NCBI GenBank assembly: GCA_017478485.1
Contig: JAFVDI010000031.1
Coordinates: 124,001-188,000, forward strand
DNA: 64,000 nt
From: Clostridiales bacterium
GTDB lineage: Bacteria > Bacillota > Clostridia > Saccharofermentanales > Saccharofermentanaceae
Direction: 5' to 3'
Each line of letters starts with the position of its first letter. The first letter of the stretch is position 1. The translations under genes and the position numbers were made by a program. Of the stretch, positions 8,883 through 17,734 are shown one piece after another. The notes beneath the pieces are model-generated. The model did no database searches. It was not told where the DNA came from and saw only the letters and a program-made list of their open reading frames with translations.

Positions 8883-10105
8883 TACTTTATATTGATCCCG
8901 GTTCAGGGAGCATGCTCTTTTCCATAGCTATCGGCCTCGTATCTGTAATTTGGTTTGCGGTTCGTAAACTTTATGTGAGTTTGAAATACCGTACAGCCGG
9001 AAAAACTGATAAGAATAAAAAGGATATTGTTATTTACGGAGAAGATAAACGTTACTGGACAGCGTTTAAAGGAATCTTGGATGAATTAGAGAAGAGAAAA
9101 GTTAATGTAACATATCTTGCGGGTTCAGATGATGATCCTCTGCTTAAAGAAAAATACGAATATGTTGAATCAGAGGTAATAGGTCTTGGCAATAAGGCAT
9201 ATGCAAAGCTGAATTTCCTTAATTCGCGTATAGTCCTGGCAACTACGCCGGGATTGGATGTGTTTCAGTGGAAACGCAGCAAGGATGTGGATTTCTATGT
9301 TCATATGACGCATGCCATTGATGGCGGTACTGCTTATCAAATGTTTGGCACGCATTTTTTCGATGCTGTACTTATGTGTTCCGACATTTTTGTTCCAATT
9401 AACAGAGAACTGGAAGAAAAAAGACATTCAAAACCAAAGGAACTTATTGCTGTAGGCTGTACTTATATGGATTATCTGCTGGAAAGAAAGGAACGATTAA
9501 CTGCCAGCAGCGATCAAGAAAAAACAGATAAGATATCTGTTCTCGTTGCTCCGACTTGGGGGAGCAGCAGCATTTTGGTTAAATATGGGAGCGATTTTAT
9601 TCGTCATTTGATATCTACCGGATTTGACATTACGATCAGACCGCATCCTCAGTCATTTATCAGTGATACAGAAATTATCAACAGTTTGATGACTGAGTTT
9701 CCGGAGTCTGACATGCTTCATTGGAATAGGGATGCAGATAATTTCAGTGTTATGAAGTCTTCAGATGTACTTATTTCTGATTTTTCCGGATCCATATTTG
9801 ATTATTCGTTTGTGTTCGAAAGGCCGATACTATACACGGAGTTGACCATGGATATGTCAGAAAAGGATGAAGCATGGCTTGATGAACCTTTCTATGGTCA
9901 TGTGCTGATTCCAAAACTTGGAAAAGAACTCAAGAATGAATCATTTGGGGATTTGAAGGCTTTGATCTTGGATCTTGTAAATGATTCTGAATACCATGAT
10001 TCAATTATCTCTGCCAGAGACGAGTATTGGCAAAACAGAGGAAATGCATCAAAAACAGTTGCTGATTATCTTCTCGATAAACTTAGTGAACTAAAGAAAA
10101 CTTAG
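8879..10105 (+). CDS. CDP-glycerol:polyglycerophosphate glycerophosphotransferase-like protein (TagB/TagF family)
   Basis: A 408-residue member of the Glyphos_transf family, whose enzymes move glycerol-phosphate from CDP-glycerol onto teichoic-acid precursors. An N-terminal hydrophobic segment (about residues 8-26) may anchor it. Visible family marks are a histidine in VHMTHAIDGGTAY near 144 (the position of the catalytic His in TagF), RPHPQ near 254-258, and ISDFSGSIFDY near 299-309, equivalent to the ISDYSS-FD nucleotide-binding motif. It is shorter than polymerase TagF, closer to TagB size. Its ATG overlaps the stop of the YidC-fusion gene (ATGA), so the two are translationally coupled and likely act on one polymer. 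The precise acceptor is unknown. AT-rich like its partner. Confidence 0.85.
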   Translation: MILYIDPGSGSMLFSIAIGLVSVIWFAVRKLYVSLKYRTAGKTDKNKKDIVIYGEDKRYWTAFKGILDELEKRKVNVTYLAGSDDDPLLKEKYEYVESEVIGLGNKAYAKLNFLNSRIVLATTPGLDVFQWKRSKDVDFYVHMTHAIDGGTAYQMFGTHFFDAVLMCSDIFVPINRELEEKRHSKPKELIAVGCTYMDYLLERKERLTASSDQEKTDKISVLVAPTWGSSSILVKYGSDFIRHLISTGFDITIRPHPQSFISDTEIINSLMTEFPESDMLHWNRDADNFSVMKSSDVLISDFSGSIFDYSFVFERPILYTELTMDMSEKDEAWLDEPFYGHVLIPKLGKELKNESFGDLKALILDLVNDSEYHDSIISARDEYWQNRGNASKTVADYLLDKLSELKKT

Positions 10106-10140
10106 TCCCCAAAAACTCACTGTTATAGGATTTATCGACA

Positions 10141-10157
10141 GTGTAACAATGTTACAC
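10141..10157. promoter_or_regulatory. Palindrome upstream of the pilus promoter
   Basis: GTGTAAC and its exact reverse complement GTTACAC are separated by AAT, giving a perfect 7-bp dyad. It lies about 130 bases upstream of the pilus promoter -35 box and about 35 bases after the glycerophosphotransferase stop. No T-run follows, so it resembles a dimeric-regulator operator more than a terminator. No binding protein can be named. Confidence 0.5.
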
Positions 10158-10284
10158 AACTATTTTGCGGTTGTTTTTCGCAGTTATTATGGCAGAAAGT
10201 TTTCAAACGCCACAATCTGAAATACAGGAAGTTAACTTCTGCTTACTGTTCTCAAATTGTTTATTTAATTAACAAAAAGGTAAT

Positions 10285-10313
10285 TTGACACACTAGTTTC
10301 ACAATTCTAAAAT
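10285..10313 (+). promoter_or_regulatory. Sigma-A promoter of the type IV pilus operon
   Basis: A perfect TTGACA -35 at 10285-10290, 17-base spacer, and TAAAAT -10 at 10308-10313, 64 bases upstream of the GTG start of the first pilus gene. No terminator-like structure lies between it and that gene. The best promoter in this part of the window. Confidence 0.8.
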
Positions 10314-10376
10314 ATTAATAAGAATTAAAGACTTTTTAGGCTTTGGTTTTTAGTGGTGTTAAGGAGATTACGGTAA

Positions 10377-11918
10377 GTGGCAGCAACAAGGAACAACAAC
10401 CGTTTCAAGATCCGTAACAACGACAGGGGCATTACGCTTGTCGAGATGATCGTTGTGCTCGTAATCATGGCAATTTTGGCCGCATCAGGTATCTTTACCG
10501 GAGTTGGCTATATTAAAAGGTCGAGATTCCAAAAGAACGAAGCTAATGCAGAAATAATATACAATGCAGTTCAGACGGCTCTTCAGCAAAAAGAAAAGGC
10601 CGGAACAATTGATGGTTGGACACAAACCCTCGTTTCAACAGATCATGGTATCCCCCTTGCTAATACCGGATCGAATGAGCCACAAGATTATCCTCTTGAT
10701 ACTGCTTGGACAAAAAATGGTTTTACTAATTTTCCGGACGGAAGCAGCAAGCCGAATGATTCTGTCTTTATGCGTTATGTCCTTACTTATAATTCTGGAA
10801 ATTCCAGTACGGCCGGAACATTTCTAAAGAACCTTATTCAGCCGTATTTCTATGACGGATCAGTATTTCAGGGTACTATAACAGTAGAGTTTCTTGCCGA
10901 GAAAACACTTGACGCATATAAAAATATACATTATTCCGCGAAATGTCTTTCTGTATTTGTTAACTCTCAGGCAAAGAACGGATGGGATGGTGCTGCAGTA
11001 ATTCCTGACAGATCCTATGATGTAAGAAGAAATGCGCTTATTGGTTATTACGAGGGCTATAAGGGTAAAACGGCTGATACGGTCTATCTCCCTCAGGCCC
11101 AGCTTGTATTAAGAAGGTTTGTTGCTGAAACCGTATATGTTACGGTAACTCCTACTCCGGGCCAGGATGGGGGCGAAGGATCAGGAGAAGGTAACGGAAG
11201 CGGTACAGGGCAACAGCCAGGTGAAGGTTCCGGATCCGGTGAAGGAGCAGGTGAAGATACACAGATTACTGAAGAAAAGCATATCTGGCTTTCTTGGAAT
11301 GCAACGCTGGATAAGGCAAACATAACAGGAACAGAGGGCAATAAGATCTATTACAAATTACAGCTTCTTAAGGGAAATGCTGTTGCTAAAGAACTTATCC
11401 TGAATGAATCCTTTATGCATAAAGGCAATTATGTTGGTGATGATGATCATTCAAAGGATTTTACTGCTCTTAAGGATTTGAGTGATGGTGCTTCTTTGCA
11501 CGGGCATGCTGTTTCAGTAGAGAAATACCCGATCGAATACGGGGATTTTTCTGAAGAAATAATCATAAAGAGCATTACCATAGATGCGCAGATATTCATA
11601 AAGCCTGACGGCGATTTCAATTATGATGCTGCCAGTGCAGAAATGATAAAAGCCAACCTGCATGATATCAAGCTGAAGTTCTCATATGTTGATAACGAAT
11701 ATAACAGCGATCACTCAAAGAAACCTGCATATTACGCATTCTCTTTTGATGTTACGGATCTGCTCACGTCTGAAATTGACGGTGCAAAGATGATGATCTA
11801 TCCGAATGATTTCAACAGCGGAACGATGGAAAATATTATTAATAAAAATGCATATATTCCTTTTAAGAGCGGCTTGCGTGTAAAGATCGATCAGGAAGAA
11901 GAACCAAGTGAACCGTAA
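10377..11918 (+). CDS. Large type IV pilin-like protein with C-terminal beta domain
   Basis: Starts at GTG, with AAGGAG 10 bases upstream. After an 18-residue basic leader comes a class III prepilin site DRG|ITLVEM, with Glu at +5, and a hydrophobic helix (VVLVIMAILAASGIF). The mature protein is about 495 residues, several times the size of a major pilin. Residues about 19-250 form a pilin-like globular region. A Gly/Ser/Glu-rich linker (about residues 262-298) joins it to a C-terminal domain of about 215 residues that I do not recognise. First gene of the pilus operon. Its size suggests a minor, perhaps tip-located, pilin rather than the main fibre subunit. The linker looks flexible and surface-exposed. 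Confidence 0.8.
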   Translation: MAATRNNNRFKIRNNDRGITLVEMIVVLVIMAILAASGIFTGVGYIKRSRFQKNEANAEIIYNAVQTALQQKEKAGTIDGWTQTLVSTDHGIPLANTGSNEPQDYPLDTAWTKNGFTNFPDGSSKPNDSVFMRYVLTYNSGNSSTAGTFLKNLIQPYFYDGSVFQGTITVEFLAEKTLDAYKNIHYSAKCLSVFVNSQAKNGWDGAAVIPDRSYDVRRNALIGYYEGYKGKTADTVYLPQAQLVLRRFVAETVYVTVTPTPGQDGGEGSGEGNGSGTGQQPGEGSGSGEGAGEDTQITEEKHIWLSWNATLDKANITGTEGNKIYYKLQLLKGNAVAKELILNESFMHKGNYVGDDDHSKDFTALKDLSDGASLHGHAVSVEKYPIEYGDFSEEIIIKSITIDAQIFIKPDGDFNYDAASAEMIKANLHDIKLKFSYVDNEYNSDHSKKPAYYAFSFDVTDLLTSEIDGAKMMIYPNDFNSGTMENIINKNAYIPFKSGLRVKIDQEEEPSEP

Positions 11919-12005
11919 TGAGTGTGTCAAGGAACAGATGAATTTTTTATGATAATATAAAAAGAATTATACAAGTGTTACTTAAAAAGGTGTTTGGAGG
12001 ATGTT

Positions 12006-12518
12006 TTGGCTAACACTACAGTAAAAAACATAGAGGGCAGTGAAGGCACCGTTTTTTACAGGCGTCGTATTGGTGATTGGATCAGACGTTATATCATTGA
12101 ACTGGTGTTTATATTCCTTGTTGTGGGATGCGTTATCACAACCACTGTTATTACTGCGGGTGCCAGAAGAGTTTTCCGCGAAGCCAAGGATGTCAGGATG
12201 GCTTTGAAGTTTGTCGGCACATCATATTACGGAGCAAACACAAGTATTTATGACTCAACAAAGGCCAATGGCCTTGCTGACGGGGCTGCTCAGGATATTG
12301 CTGATGTTTCCACCCGTAAAGGCGAGGTTTTCCTGTATGCCTGGGATGAAAAAGAATGCGTGCCCTTAATGTTTGAGTACAGAAAGGGTTTATATACTGT
12401 TACTTATATCTCTGACAGATATGAGAACAAAGGCGGTGAAGGCAGCAGTGCCAATCAGATGATGGGACACTGGGATGTTACGTATTCATTTAAGATATTG
12501 AATTACGATTCTGAATAA
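12006..12518 (+). CDS. Single-pass membrane protein of unknown function in the pilus operon
   Basis: About 170 residues: a short N-terminal cytoplasmic part ending in the basic YRRRIGDWIRRYI, one TM helix (about residues 31-53), then an extracytoplasmic domain of about 115 residues rich in beta-prone sequence. I chose TTG at 12006 because GGAGG at 11996-12000 sits five bases upstream; a TTG at 11994 would overlap that ribosome site. No prepilin motif is visible (no G-[FI]-TLVE). It lies between the first pilin gene and pilC, so a role in pilus assembly or anchoring is likely but unproven. It has no recognised homolog by eye. Confidence 0.75.
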   Translation: MANTTVKNIEGSEGTVFYRRRIGDWIRRYIIELVFIFLVVGCVITTTVITAGARRVFREAKDVRMALKFVGTSYYGANTSIYDSTKANGLADGAAQDIADVSTRKGEVFLYAWDEKECVPLMFEYRKGLYTVTYISDRYENKGGEGSSANQMMGHWDVTYSFKILNYDSE

Positions 12519-12537
12519 TAGTAGAGAGGAATAACAT

Positions 12538-13734
12538 ATGCCGGAATTTAAATATCGGGCACAGGATCAAAACGGCAAGATAATTAAAGGACGTACTGAT
12601 GCGCCCGATAGTTCTGCGCTTCATAAGCGTTTCCATGATGAGGGCCTGACACTTATAGACGCGACACCTGTAGTAAGAAGAGTTGCGTTAAAGCCATTAA
12701 AGAAATCACAGCTTGCTGATTTTGCCAGACAGCTTGGAACACTTACTAAAGCCGGCGTTAGTCTTGTCAGGACGCTTGAGATCATTGCTCACGATGAGTC
12801 TATAGGCACTTATGAAAGAGATATTTACCTTAAGCTCCGTGACAGGATCATTCAAGGTATACCTTTGTCAACTGCCATGGAAGAACTCGATCCGGCATTT
12901 CCGTCTCTCTTCGTATTTATGATGAAGGCTACGGAACAAACGGGTAACATTGATGATACCGCGCTTAGGTTAGCTAAGCACTATACAGAAGAAAACGAGC
13001 TTGAGCAGCAGGTTAAGAGTTCACTGACATATCCTAAGATCCTGGCAGTTCTCATAGTTCTTGTAGTTGCAGTCATTTTCGGATATGTATTACCTCAGTT
13101 TGAAGAACTGTTTGCCGAGATGCCGTCATTGCCGCTCCCTACTAGGATCCTTATGGCAATATCTGATTTCGTGGCTACAAAATGGTACATAATCATAATT
13201 GTTGCAGCTTTGGTCGTTATCTTTGGAAAGATAATAATTCAGCTTCCCGCTGTTCGCTATCAGATAGATAAGATTAAGACGAAAGGCAAATGGGGAAAGC
13301 TTACAAAGGTTATTTATTCCGCCAGATTTGCCAGGACGTTAAGTTCGCTCTATGAGGGCGGTATCCCAATCTACAATTGTGTTGAGGTTGCCAAGAGCAC
13401 CATAGGAAATGCATATGTTGAAGCTCAGTTTGATGAAGTGCTCAAGAGAGTATCCGGAGGCGCGTCTGTTTCTGATTCACTGAGGGATGTAAAGGGTTTT
13501 GTTCAAAAACTTCCTTCATCGATCAAGGTTGGCGAGGAGACAGGTCAGTTAGGTCCTATGCTCGCATCCGTTGCGGATGATCTGGATTTTTATTCCAGAC
13601 AGGCGCTTGTAAAACTTACATCATATATCGAGCCGGTCATGATCATTATCATGGCAATAATCGTTGGCTTTGTAATGATAGCGGTAATCAAGCCGATCTA
13701 TGACTCTTATTCGACAATAAGTGCAGGTGTATAA
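12538..13734 (+). CDS. pilC: Type IV pilus inner-membrane platform protein PilC (GspF family)
   Basis: A 398-residue GspF/PilC family protein that forms the membrane platform on which the assembly ATPase acts. The N-terminal FKYRAQDQNGKIIKGR segment is typical. Two tandem T2SSF domains each end in hydrophobic helices (about residues 168-188, 215-237 and 367-390). LADFARQLGTLTKAGVSLVRTLEII and its echo ARFARTLSSLYEGGIPIYNCVEVA are the paired domain starts. RBS GAGAGGA precedes the ATG. In the order pilC-pilMN-pilO-pilB the operon matches a Gram-positive T4P assembly core. Confidence 0.93.
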   Translation: MPEFKYRAQDQNGKIIKGRTDAPDSSALHKRFHDEGLTLIDATPVVRRVALKPLKKSQLADFARQLGTLTKAGVSLVRTLEIIAHDESIGTYERDIYLKLRDRIIQGIPLSTAMEELDPAFPSLFVFMMKATEQTGNIDDTALRLAKHYTEENELEQQVKSSLTYPKILAVLIVLVVAVIFGYVLPQFEELFAEMPSLPLPTRILMAISDFVATKWYIIIIVAALVVIFGKIIIQLPAVRYQIDKIKTKGKWGKLTKVIYSARFARTLSSLYEGGIPIYNCVEVAKSTIGNAYVEAQFDEVLKRVSGGASVSDSLRDVKGFVQKLPSSIKVGEETGQLGPMLASVADDLDFYSRQALVKLTSYIEPVMIIIMAIIVGFVMIAVIKPIYDSYSTISAGV

Positions 13735-13751
13735 GAAAGGTAAGAAAGCAT

Positions 13752-15245
13752 ATGTCTGTAACAGTATTTTTATCTAATACGAACATTCAGATAGTAGACG
13801 GTTCCGGCACAAATGGCGGTGCCAAAGTTAAGCGCTTGGTATCTGTCAGTGTACCGAACGGTGCCGTGCTTAATGGTGTTGTAATGGATGAGACCGCACT
13901 GGTCCTTGCCATCAAGGAGTGCTGGAAGCTCAATAAGCTTCCAAAGAGCAATGTTACGCTGATCCTGAACAGCCCTCAGCTCCGTGCCAACATTATCAAT
14001 ATGCCTCTCTTGCCTGACAAGAAGACAAATGAGTTCGTTCAGCGTGAATCAAAGGATGCCAGATTTGAGAAATCTATTTCAGCATGGTATCTGGTTGAAA
14101 AGGATGCCAAGGCGAAGACACAGAAGGTAATCTCAGAGACTGCTGATGCAAAGTTTATCAATACTTATGTTGATATATTCAATAGAGCCGGTATAAGACT
14201 TCTTGATATACATGACGGTGTAACGCTTGCGATCAATCTCCTTAAGGGTGCTACACGCAATAAAACGGTAGTTTACATGATCCTTGACGGTACATCGCTG
14301 GTTACTATCTTTTTCTCGAAGGGCCAGTATTTCTATCATTCGACAAAGAGAGTATTTAACCAGCCCGGTTCTTCGGACTTTGCCAAGGAAATATTTGGTG
14401 CTATCTCTGAGATCCGCCAGTTTGCTTCTGCCCAGAAATTGGATGATGCGATCGAAGAAATTCAGTTTGCAGGGTTAGGTGAACAGCAGGTTGTCAGGCT
14501 CTCTGACGATATGAGTGATATAGACAGCAATATCAAACTGTCAGCTGTCGTATGTCCGAGTTATGTTAAATTTAAGGAAAACTCGAAGCAGTTCCCGTAT
14601 TTTGTATATCCTATTGCCGGCATTTCCAAGATAAGCAATGTCAGGGTCGACATAATGACGGCCAATAGAAAGGCGGAGGACAAGTTCGTCAGGAGAAGGA
14701 AGGCATTAAGATGGATCCTTCCTGCAGGCGGGTTCCTTCTTATGCTTGTTCTTACTTATGCAGCACTTTTGACCGTTAATTATTTGAAACAAAGCAGGTT
14801 GAAGGAACTCAATAGAGAGAACAGCGTTCCGGCTATTCTCGAGAATGTTAACAGATACGAGAAGATCTCCAATGTCATTACCGAAGTCGGAGCAAGACAG
14901 GGCGGTTTAAACATATTGCATCAGTACCTTGATTCATATCCGATCCCCGATTATGAGGTAAACAAGATCATCAGTACCGCTGCGAATAAATACGGAGTAA
15001 CGGTCATATTTAATTCTTATAATGCCGTGAACGGAGTTTTCAGCATAACGGCACAATCTGAAGAGGTTGAAAAGATCAATCAGTTTATTGCTGAACTTAT
15101 GACGATGGATACATTTGAGAAAGTTGACTACACCGGTTATAACGCTATTAAGGTTAAAAACGGTGAAAGCGGATGGCAGATCAATGTAGTCTGCTCACTG
15201 TCTGCACGCAAGACAGAATCTGATAAAGCGGAGGCAGGTGCTTGA
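13752..15245 (+). CDS. PilM-PilN fusion-like pilus assembly protein
   Basis: A 497-residue protein in two halves. Residues 1 to about 320 have the layout of the actin-like cytoplasmic PilM (VFLSNTNIQIVDGSG near the start, a VVYMILDGTSLVTIFF strand pair near 173-190). A single TM helix at about 323-345 is followed by an external domain of about 150 residues with coiled-coil-like and ferredoxin-like character (PilN-like). This resembles GspL of type II secretion, where the same fusion occurs. It is preceded by pilC and followed at once by pilO. I infer that the protein links the cytoplasmic ATPase to the alignment complex. The PilM half is diverged and was assigned partly from position in the operon. 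Confidence 0.75.
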   Translation: MSVTVFLSNTNIQIVDGSGTNGGAKVKRLVSVSVPNGAVLNGVVMDETALVLAIKECWKLNKLPKSNVTLILNSPQLRANIINMPLLPDKKTNEFVQRESKDARFEKSISAWYLVEKDAKAKTQKVISETADAKFINTYVDIFNRAGIRLLDIHDGVTLAINLLKGATRNKTVVYMILDGTSLVTIFFSKGQYFYHSTKRVFNQPGSSDFAKEIFGAISEIRQFASAQKLDDAIEEIQFAGLGEQQVVRLSDDMSDIDSNIKLSAVVCPSYVKFKENSKQFPYFVYPIAGISKISNVRVDIMTANRKAEDKFVRRRKALRWILPAGGFLLMLVLTYAALLTVNYLKQSRLKELNRENSVPAILENVNRYEKISNVITEVGARQGGLNILHQYLDSYPIPDYEVNKIISTAANKYGVTVIFNSYNAVNGVFSITAQSEEVEKINQFIAELMTMDTFEKVDYTGYNAIKVKNGESGWQINVVCSLSARKTESDKAEAGA

Positions 15246-15247
15246 TT

Positions 15248-16036
15248 ATGAAATTTGATGCTTCTCTTAAACCCAAGGATATAAGAACTATCGGGATTGT
15301 AGTATATATAGCAATAGTTGCACTTTTTTCATGGTACATGATAAGACCTGCCGCCATGAAAACAATTGAATTGGATGACAAGATCAAGACGGCACAGGCT
15401 ACCAAACAGGAATATAAAATGAAATCTCTTCAGCTTGGAACCGCTGAGGTCCTTTACAATAAGGCTGTTACAGACATAACTGCTTCGACCAAAGATTTCT
15501 ACGACGTTATGGACAATTCCAAGATTGAAAAGATGGGAACATCATATATTCTCGGATATGGTCTTACACCTGTCGATTTCAAAGTTGATATCAGAGACGG
15601 GTCTTTTGTAAATGAATCTCCTTATACATTTGCAAAGATCAATAAAACAAAGGCTCCTGTAGAGGCTCCTGCTATTGATAAAACAACGAACATAAAAGAC
15701 AAGACTGCCATGACTGCTCTTGATGTTAAATCTCTTCAGGCTTTTTATACCCAGGCAGTAAACGGAGTAACCTCAACAGAGCCGTCTGAGGTCCAGTGTG
15801 CAAAGATTACGATCGTGGTTCAAGGTCCGCAGGATAAATGCCAGACTCTGATCAATAACATTACCAAGAAGCCTGCTATCAGAGTTACAAGCTTTTCCTG
15901 GAGTGATGCAAAGGAAATTTGGGTTGAAGATGACAAGGGCAACAAGACTCTTATGAATCCTGATTATAAGGAATTAAAGATGGATCTTCATTTCTATATG
16001 ACCGAGAAACCGAATTTCGATAATAACGAGGCATAA
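15248..16036 (+). CDS. PilO-like pilus assembly protein
   Basis: A 262-residue bitopic protein: TM helix at about residues 17-36, then a coiled-coil-prone stretch and an external domain, the size and shape of PilO. I start at ATG 15248, two bases after the stop of the previous gene; a TTG at 15242 would overlap that stop. Sequence identity to known PilO proteins is not obvious by eye, so the name rests on topology and on the order pilC, pilMN, this gene, pilB. PilO normally forms a dimeric scaffold with PilN. Confidence 0.65.
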   Translation: MKFDASLKPKDIRTIGIVVYIAIVALFSWYMIRPAAMKTIELDDKIKTAQATKQEYKMKSLQLGTAEVLYNKAVTDITASTKDFYDVMDNSKIEKMGTSYILGYGLTPVDFKVDIRDGSFVNESPYTFAKINKTKAPVEAPAIDKTTNIKDKTAMTALDVKSLQAFYTQAVNGVTSTEPSEVQCAKITIVVQGPQDKCQTLINNITKKPAIRVTSFSWSDAKEIWVEDDKGNKTLMNPDYKELKMDLHFYMTEKPNFDNNEA

Positions 16037-16039
16037 TCT

Positions 16040-17734
16040 ATGGATAACAATTCACAGGCCAGTAAGATCAGAATAGGCGATCTGCTCGTATCAGCAGGTT
16101 ATATTACTGAAACTCAGCTTAAGGAAGCTCTTACTATCCAGAAAGAGTCGCAGGGTAAGCGTGTAGGCGAGGTTCTTCAGGAGCTTGGATATGCAACTGA
16201 AAAACAGATCCTGACTGCTCTTGCCGACAGACTTGGTACTGTACTGATCGATATCTCAACATATAAGATCGATGTTGATGCGGTAAAACTTATACCTAAG
16301 CAGATGGCTGAACAGTACATCATGCTTCCTGTGGCTAACAGCGAAGGTCAGATCATCCTCGCCGTTAACGATCCTCTTAACCTCTATGCTATCGAAGATA
16401 TCAGGCAGACGATCGGTATGCCTGTTGATACTGTTCTTGCAGAACTGGAACCGCTGAAGAGTGCTATCGAATATCATTACGCAGAGATCAAGGCAAAGGC
16501 GGCTGCCGAGAATGCAAACATCAATGCTACCGGTATGGATGTTGACGAGCTCGTTATCGATACCAGCGCGGGTGCCGATGATGCTCCTATCATCAACCTT
16601 GTTAACTCGCTCTTGGATAAGGCATTTTCGGATAACGCTTCAGATATTCACATCGAACCTTTTGAACGTAATGTCATGGTCAGGATGCGTATCGATGGCA
16701 CCCTTCTTGATTACATTACATTGCAGAAGAACGTTCAGGATTCACTTGTTGCCAGAATCAAGATCATGGGCGAGATGGATATCGCAGAGCGCCGTATCCC
16801 TCAGGACGGCCACTTCAGGGTAAGGATCCAGGGACAGATCGTCAACGTCCGTGTTAACGTTATTCCTACCGTATTCGGTGAGAAGGTCGTTATGCGTCTT
16901 ATCATGTCGGTAGTTGAGATCGACCATAATGAGACATTCGGTATGGCTCAGGATGCATTTGAGAAGTTCTCTGAGATGCTCAAGATGCCTAACGGACTTA
17001 TCTATATCACGGGTCCTACGGGTTCAGGTAAGTCAACAACGCTTTATAACGCTTTGGCTTCATTGTCACATAAGCAGGTCAACATTAGTACGATCGAGGA
17101 TCCTGTCGAGAAGAACTTACCGAGACTTAATCAGGTTCAGGTACATCCGCAGGCAGGTCTTACCTTTGAGATCGGTCTAAGAGCTCTCATGCGTCAGGAC
17201 CCTGATATCATCATGGTAGGTGAAACGCGTGACGCTGAGACCGCTACAATAGCCATCAGAGCCGCCATAACGGGCCACCTCGTTCTTTCAACACTTCATA
17301 CCAATGACGCAGCCTCAACGGTTGTAAGACTCATTGACATGGGTTCTGAGCCGTATCTGTTGTCATCTGCACTTGCAGGCGTAGTTGCGCAGCGACTTGT
17401 GCGTAAGGTATGCCCTCATTGCGGCAAGATCGAGCGCCTTACGGATGCTCAGATCGAGTTTGTCGGACATGACATACCTACTGCCAAGAAGGCTGTGGGA
17501 TGTGTTCATTGTCATGGAGCAGGTTATCTTGGCCGTACTGCAATTCATGAAGTACTGGTCGTTGATAAGGAACTCCGTAAGATGGTCGCTGCCAATGCTA
17601 CGGCAGAGGAAATGAAGAAGTACGCCATAGCAAACCAGGGGATGGTAACACTCAAGCAGGCATGTATAAAGCTTGTTGAGCAGGGTATTACCACTATGGA
17701 AGAGCTTGAGCGTGTCGCATATTATGACGACTGA
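16040..17734 (+). CDS. pilB: Type IV pilus assembly ATPase PilB (GspE family)
   Basis: A 564-residue secretion ATPase that powers pilin polymerisation. The N-terminal MshEN-like domain (IGDLLVSAGYITETQLKEAL) is repeated once. The motor has Walker A GPTGSGKSTTLY near 324-335, an Asp box, Walker B (IIMVGETRDAETA) and a His box (HLVLSTLHTNDA). Zinc-binding cysteines CPHC and CVHC near 459 and 488 mark it as GspE/PilB rather than PilT. It overlaps the next gene by 11 bases. No PilT-type retraction ATPase occurs in the window. Start is ATG at 16040, 4 bases after pilO ends. Confidence 0.95.
   Translation: MDNNSQASKIRIGDLLVSAGYITETQLKEALTIQKESQGKRVGEVLQELGYATEKQILTALADRLGTVLIDISTYKIDVDAVKLIPKQMAEQYIMLPVANSEGQIILAVNDPLNLYAIEDIRQTIGMPVDTVLAELEPLKSAIEYHYAEIKAKAAAENANINATGMDVDELVIDTSAGADDAPIINLVNSLLDKAFSDNASDIHIEPFERNVMVRMRIDGTLLDYITLQKNVQDSLVARIKIMGEMDIAERRIPQDGHFRVRIQGQIVNVRVNVIPTVFGEKVVMRLIMSVVEIDHNETFGMAQDAFEKFSEMLKMPNGLIYITGPTGSGKSTTLYNALASLSHKQVNISTIEDPVEKNLPRLNQVQVHPQAGLTFEIGLRALMRQDPDIIMVGETRDAETATIAIRAAITGHLVLSTLHTNDAASTVVRLIDMGSEPYLLSSALAGVVAQRLVRKVCPHCGKIERLTDAQIEFVGHDIPTAKKAVGCVHCHGAGYLGRTAIHEVLVVDKELRKMVAANATAEEMKKYAIANQGMVTLKQACIKLVEQGITTMEELERVAYYDD

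Noticed and set aside
15242-15247. TTG start for the PilO-like gene
   Set aside because: Overlaps the previous stop; ATG at 15248 fits better.
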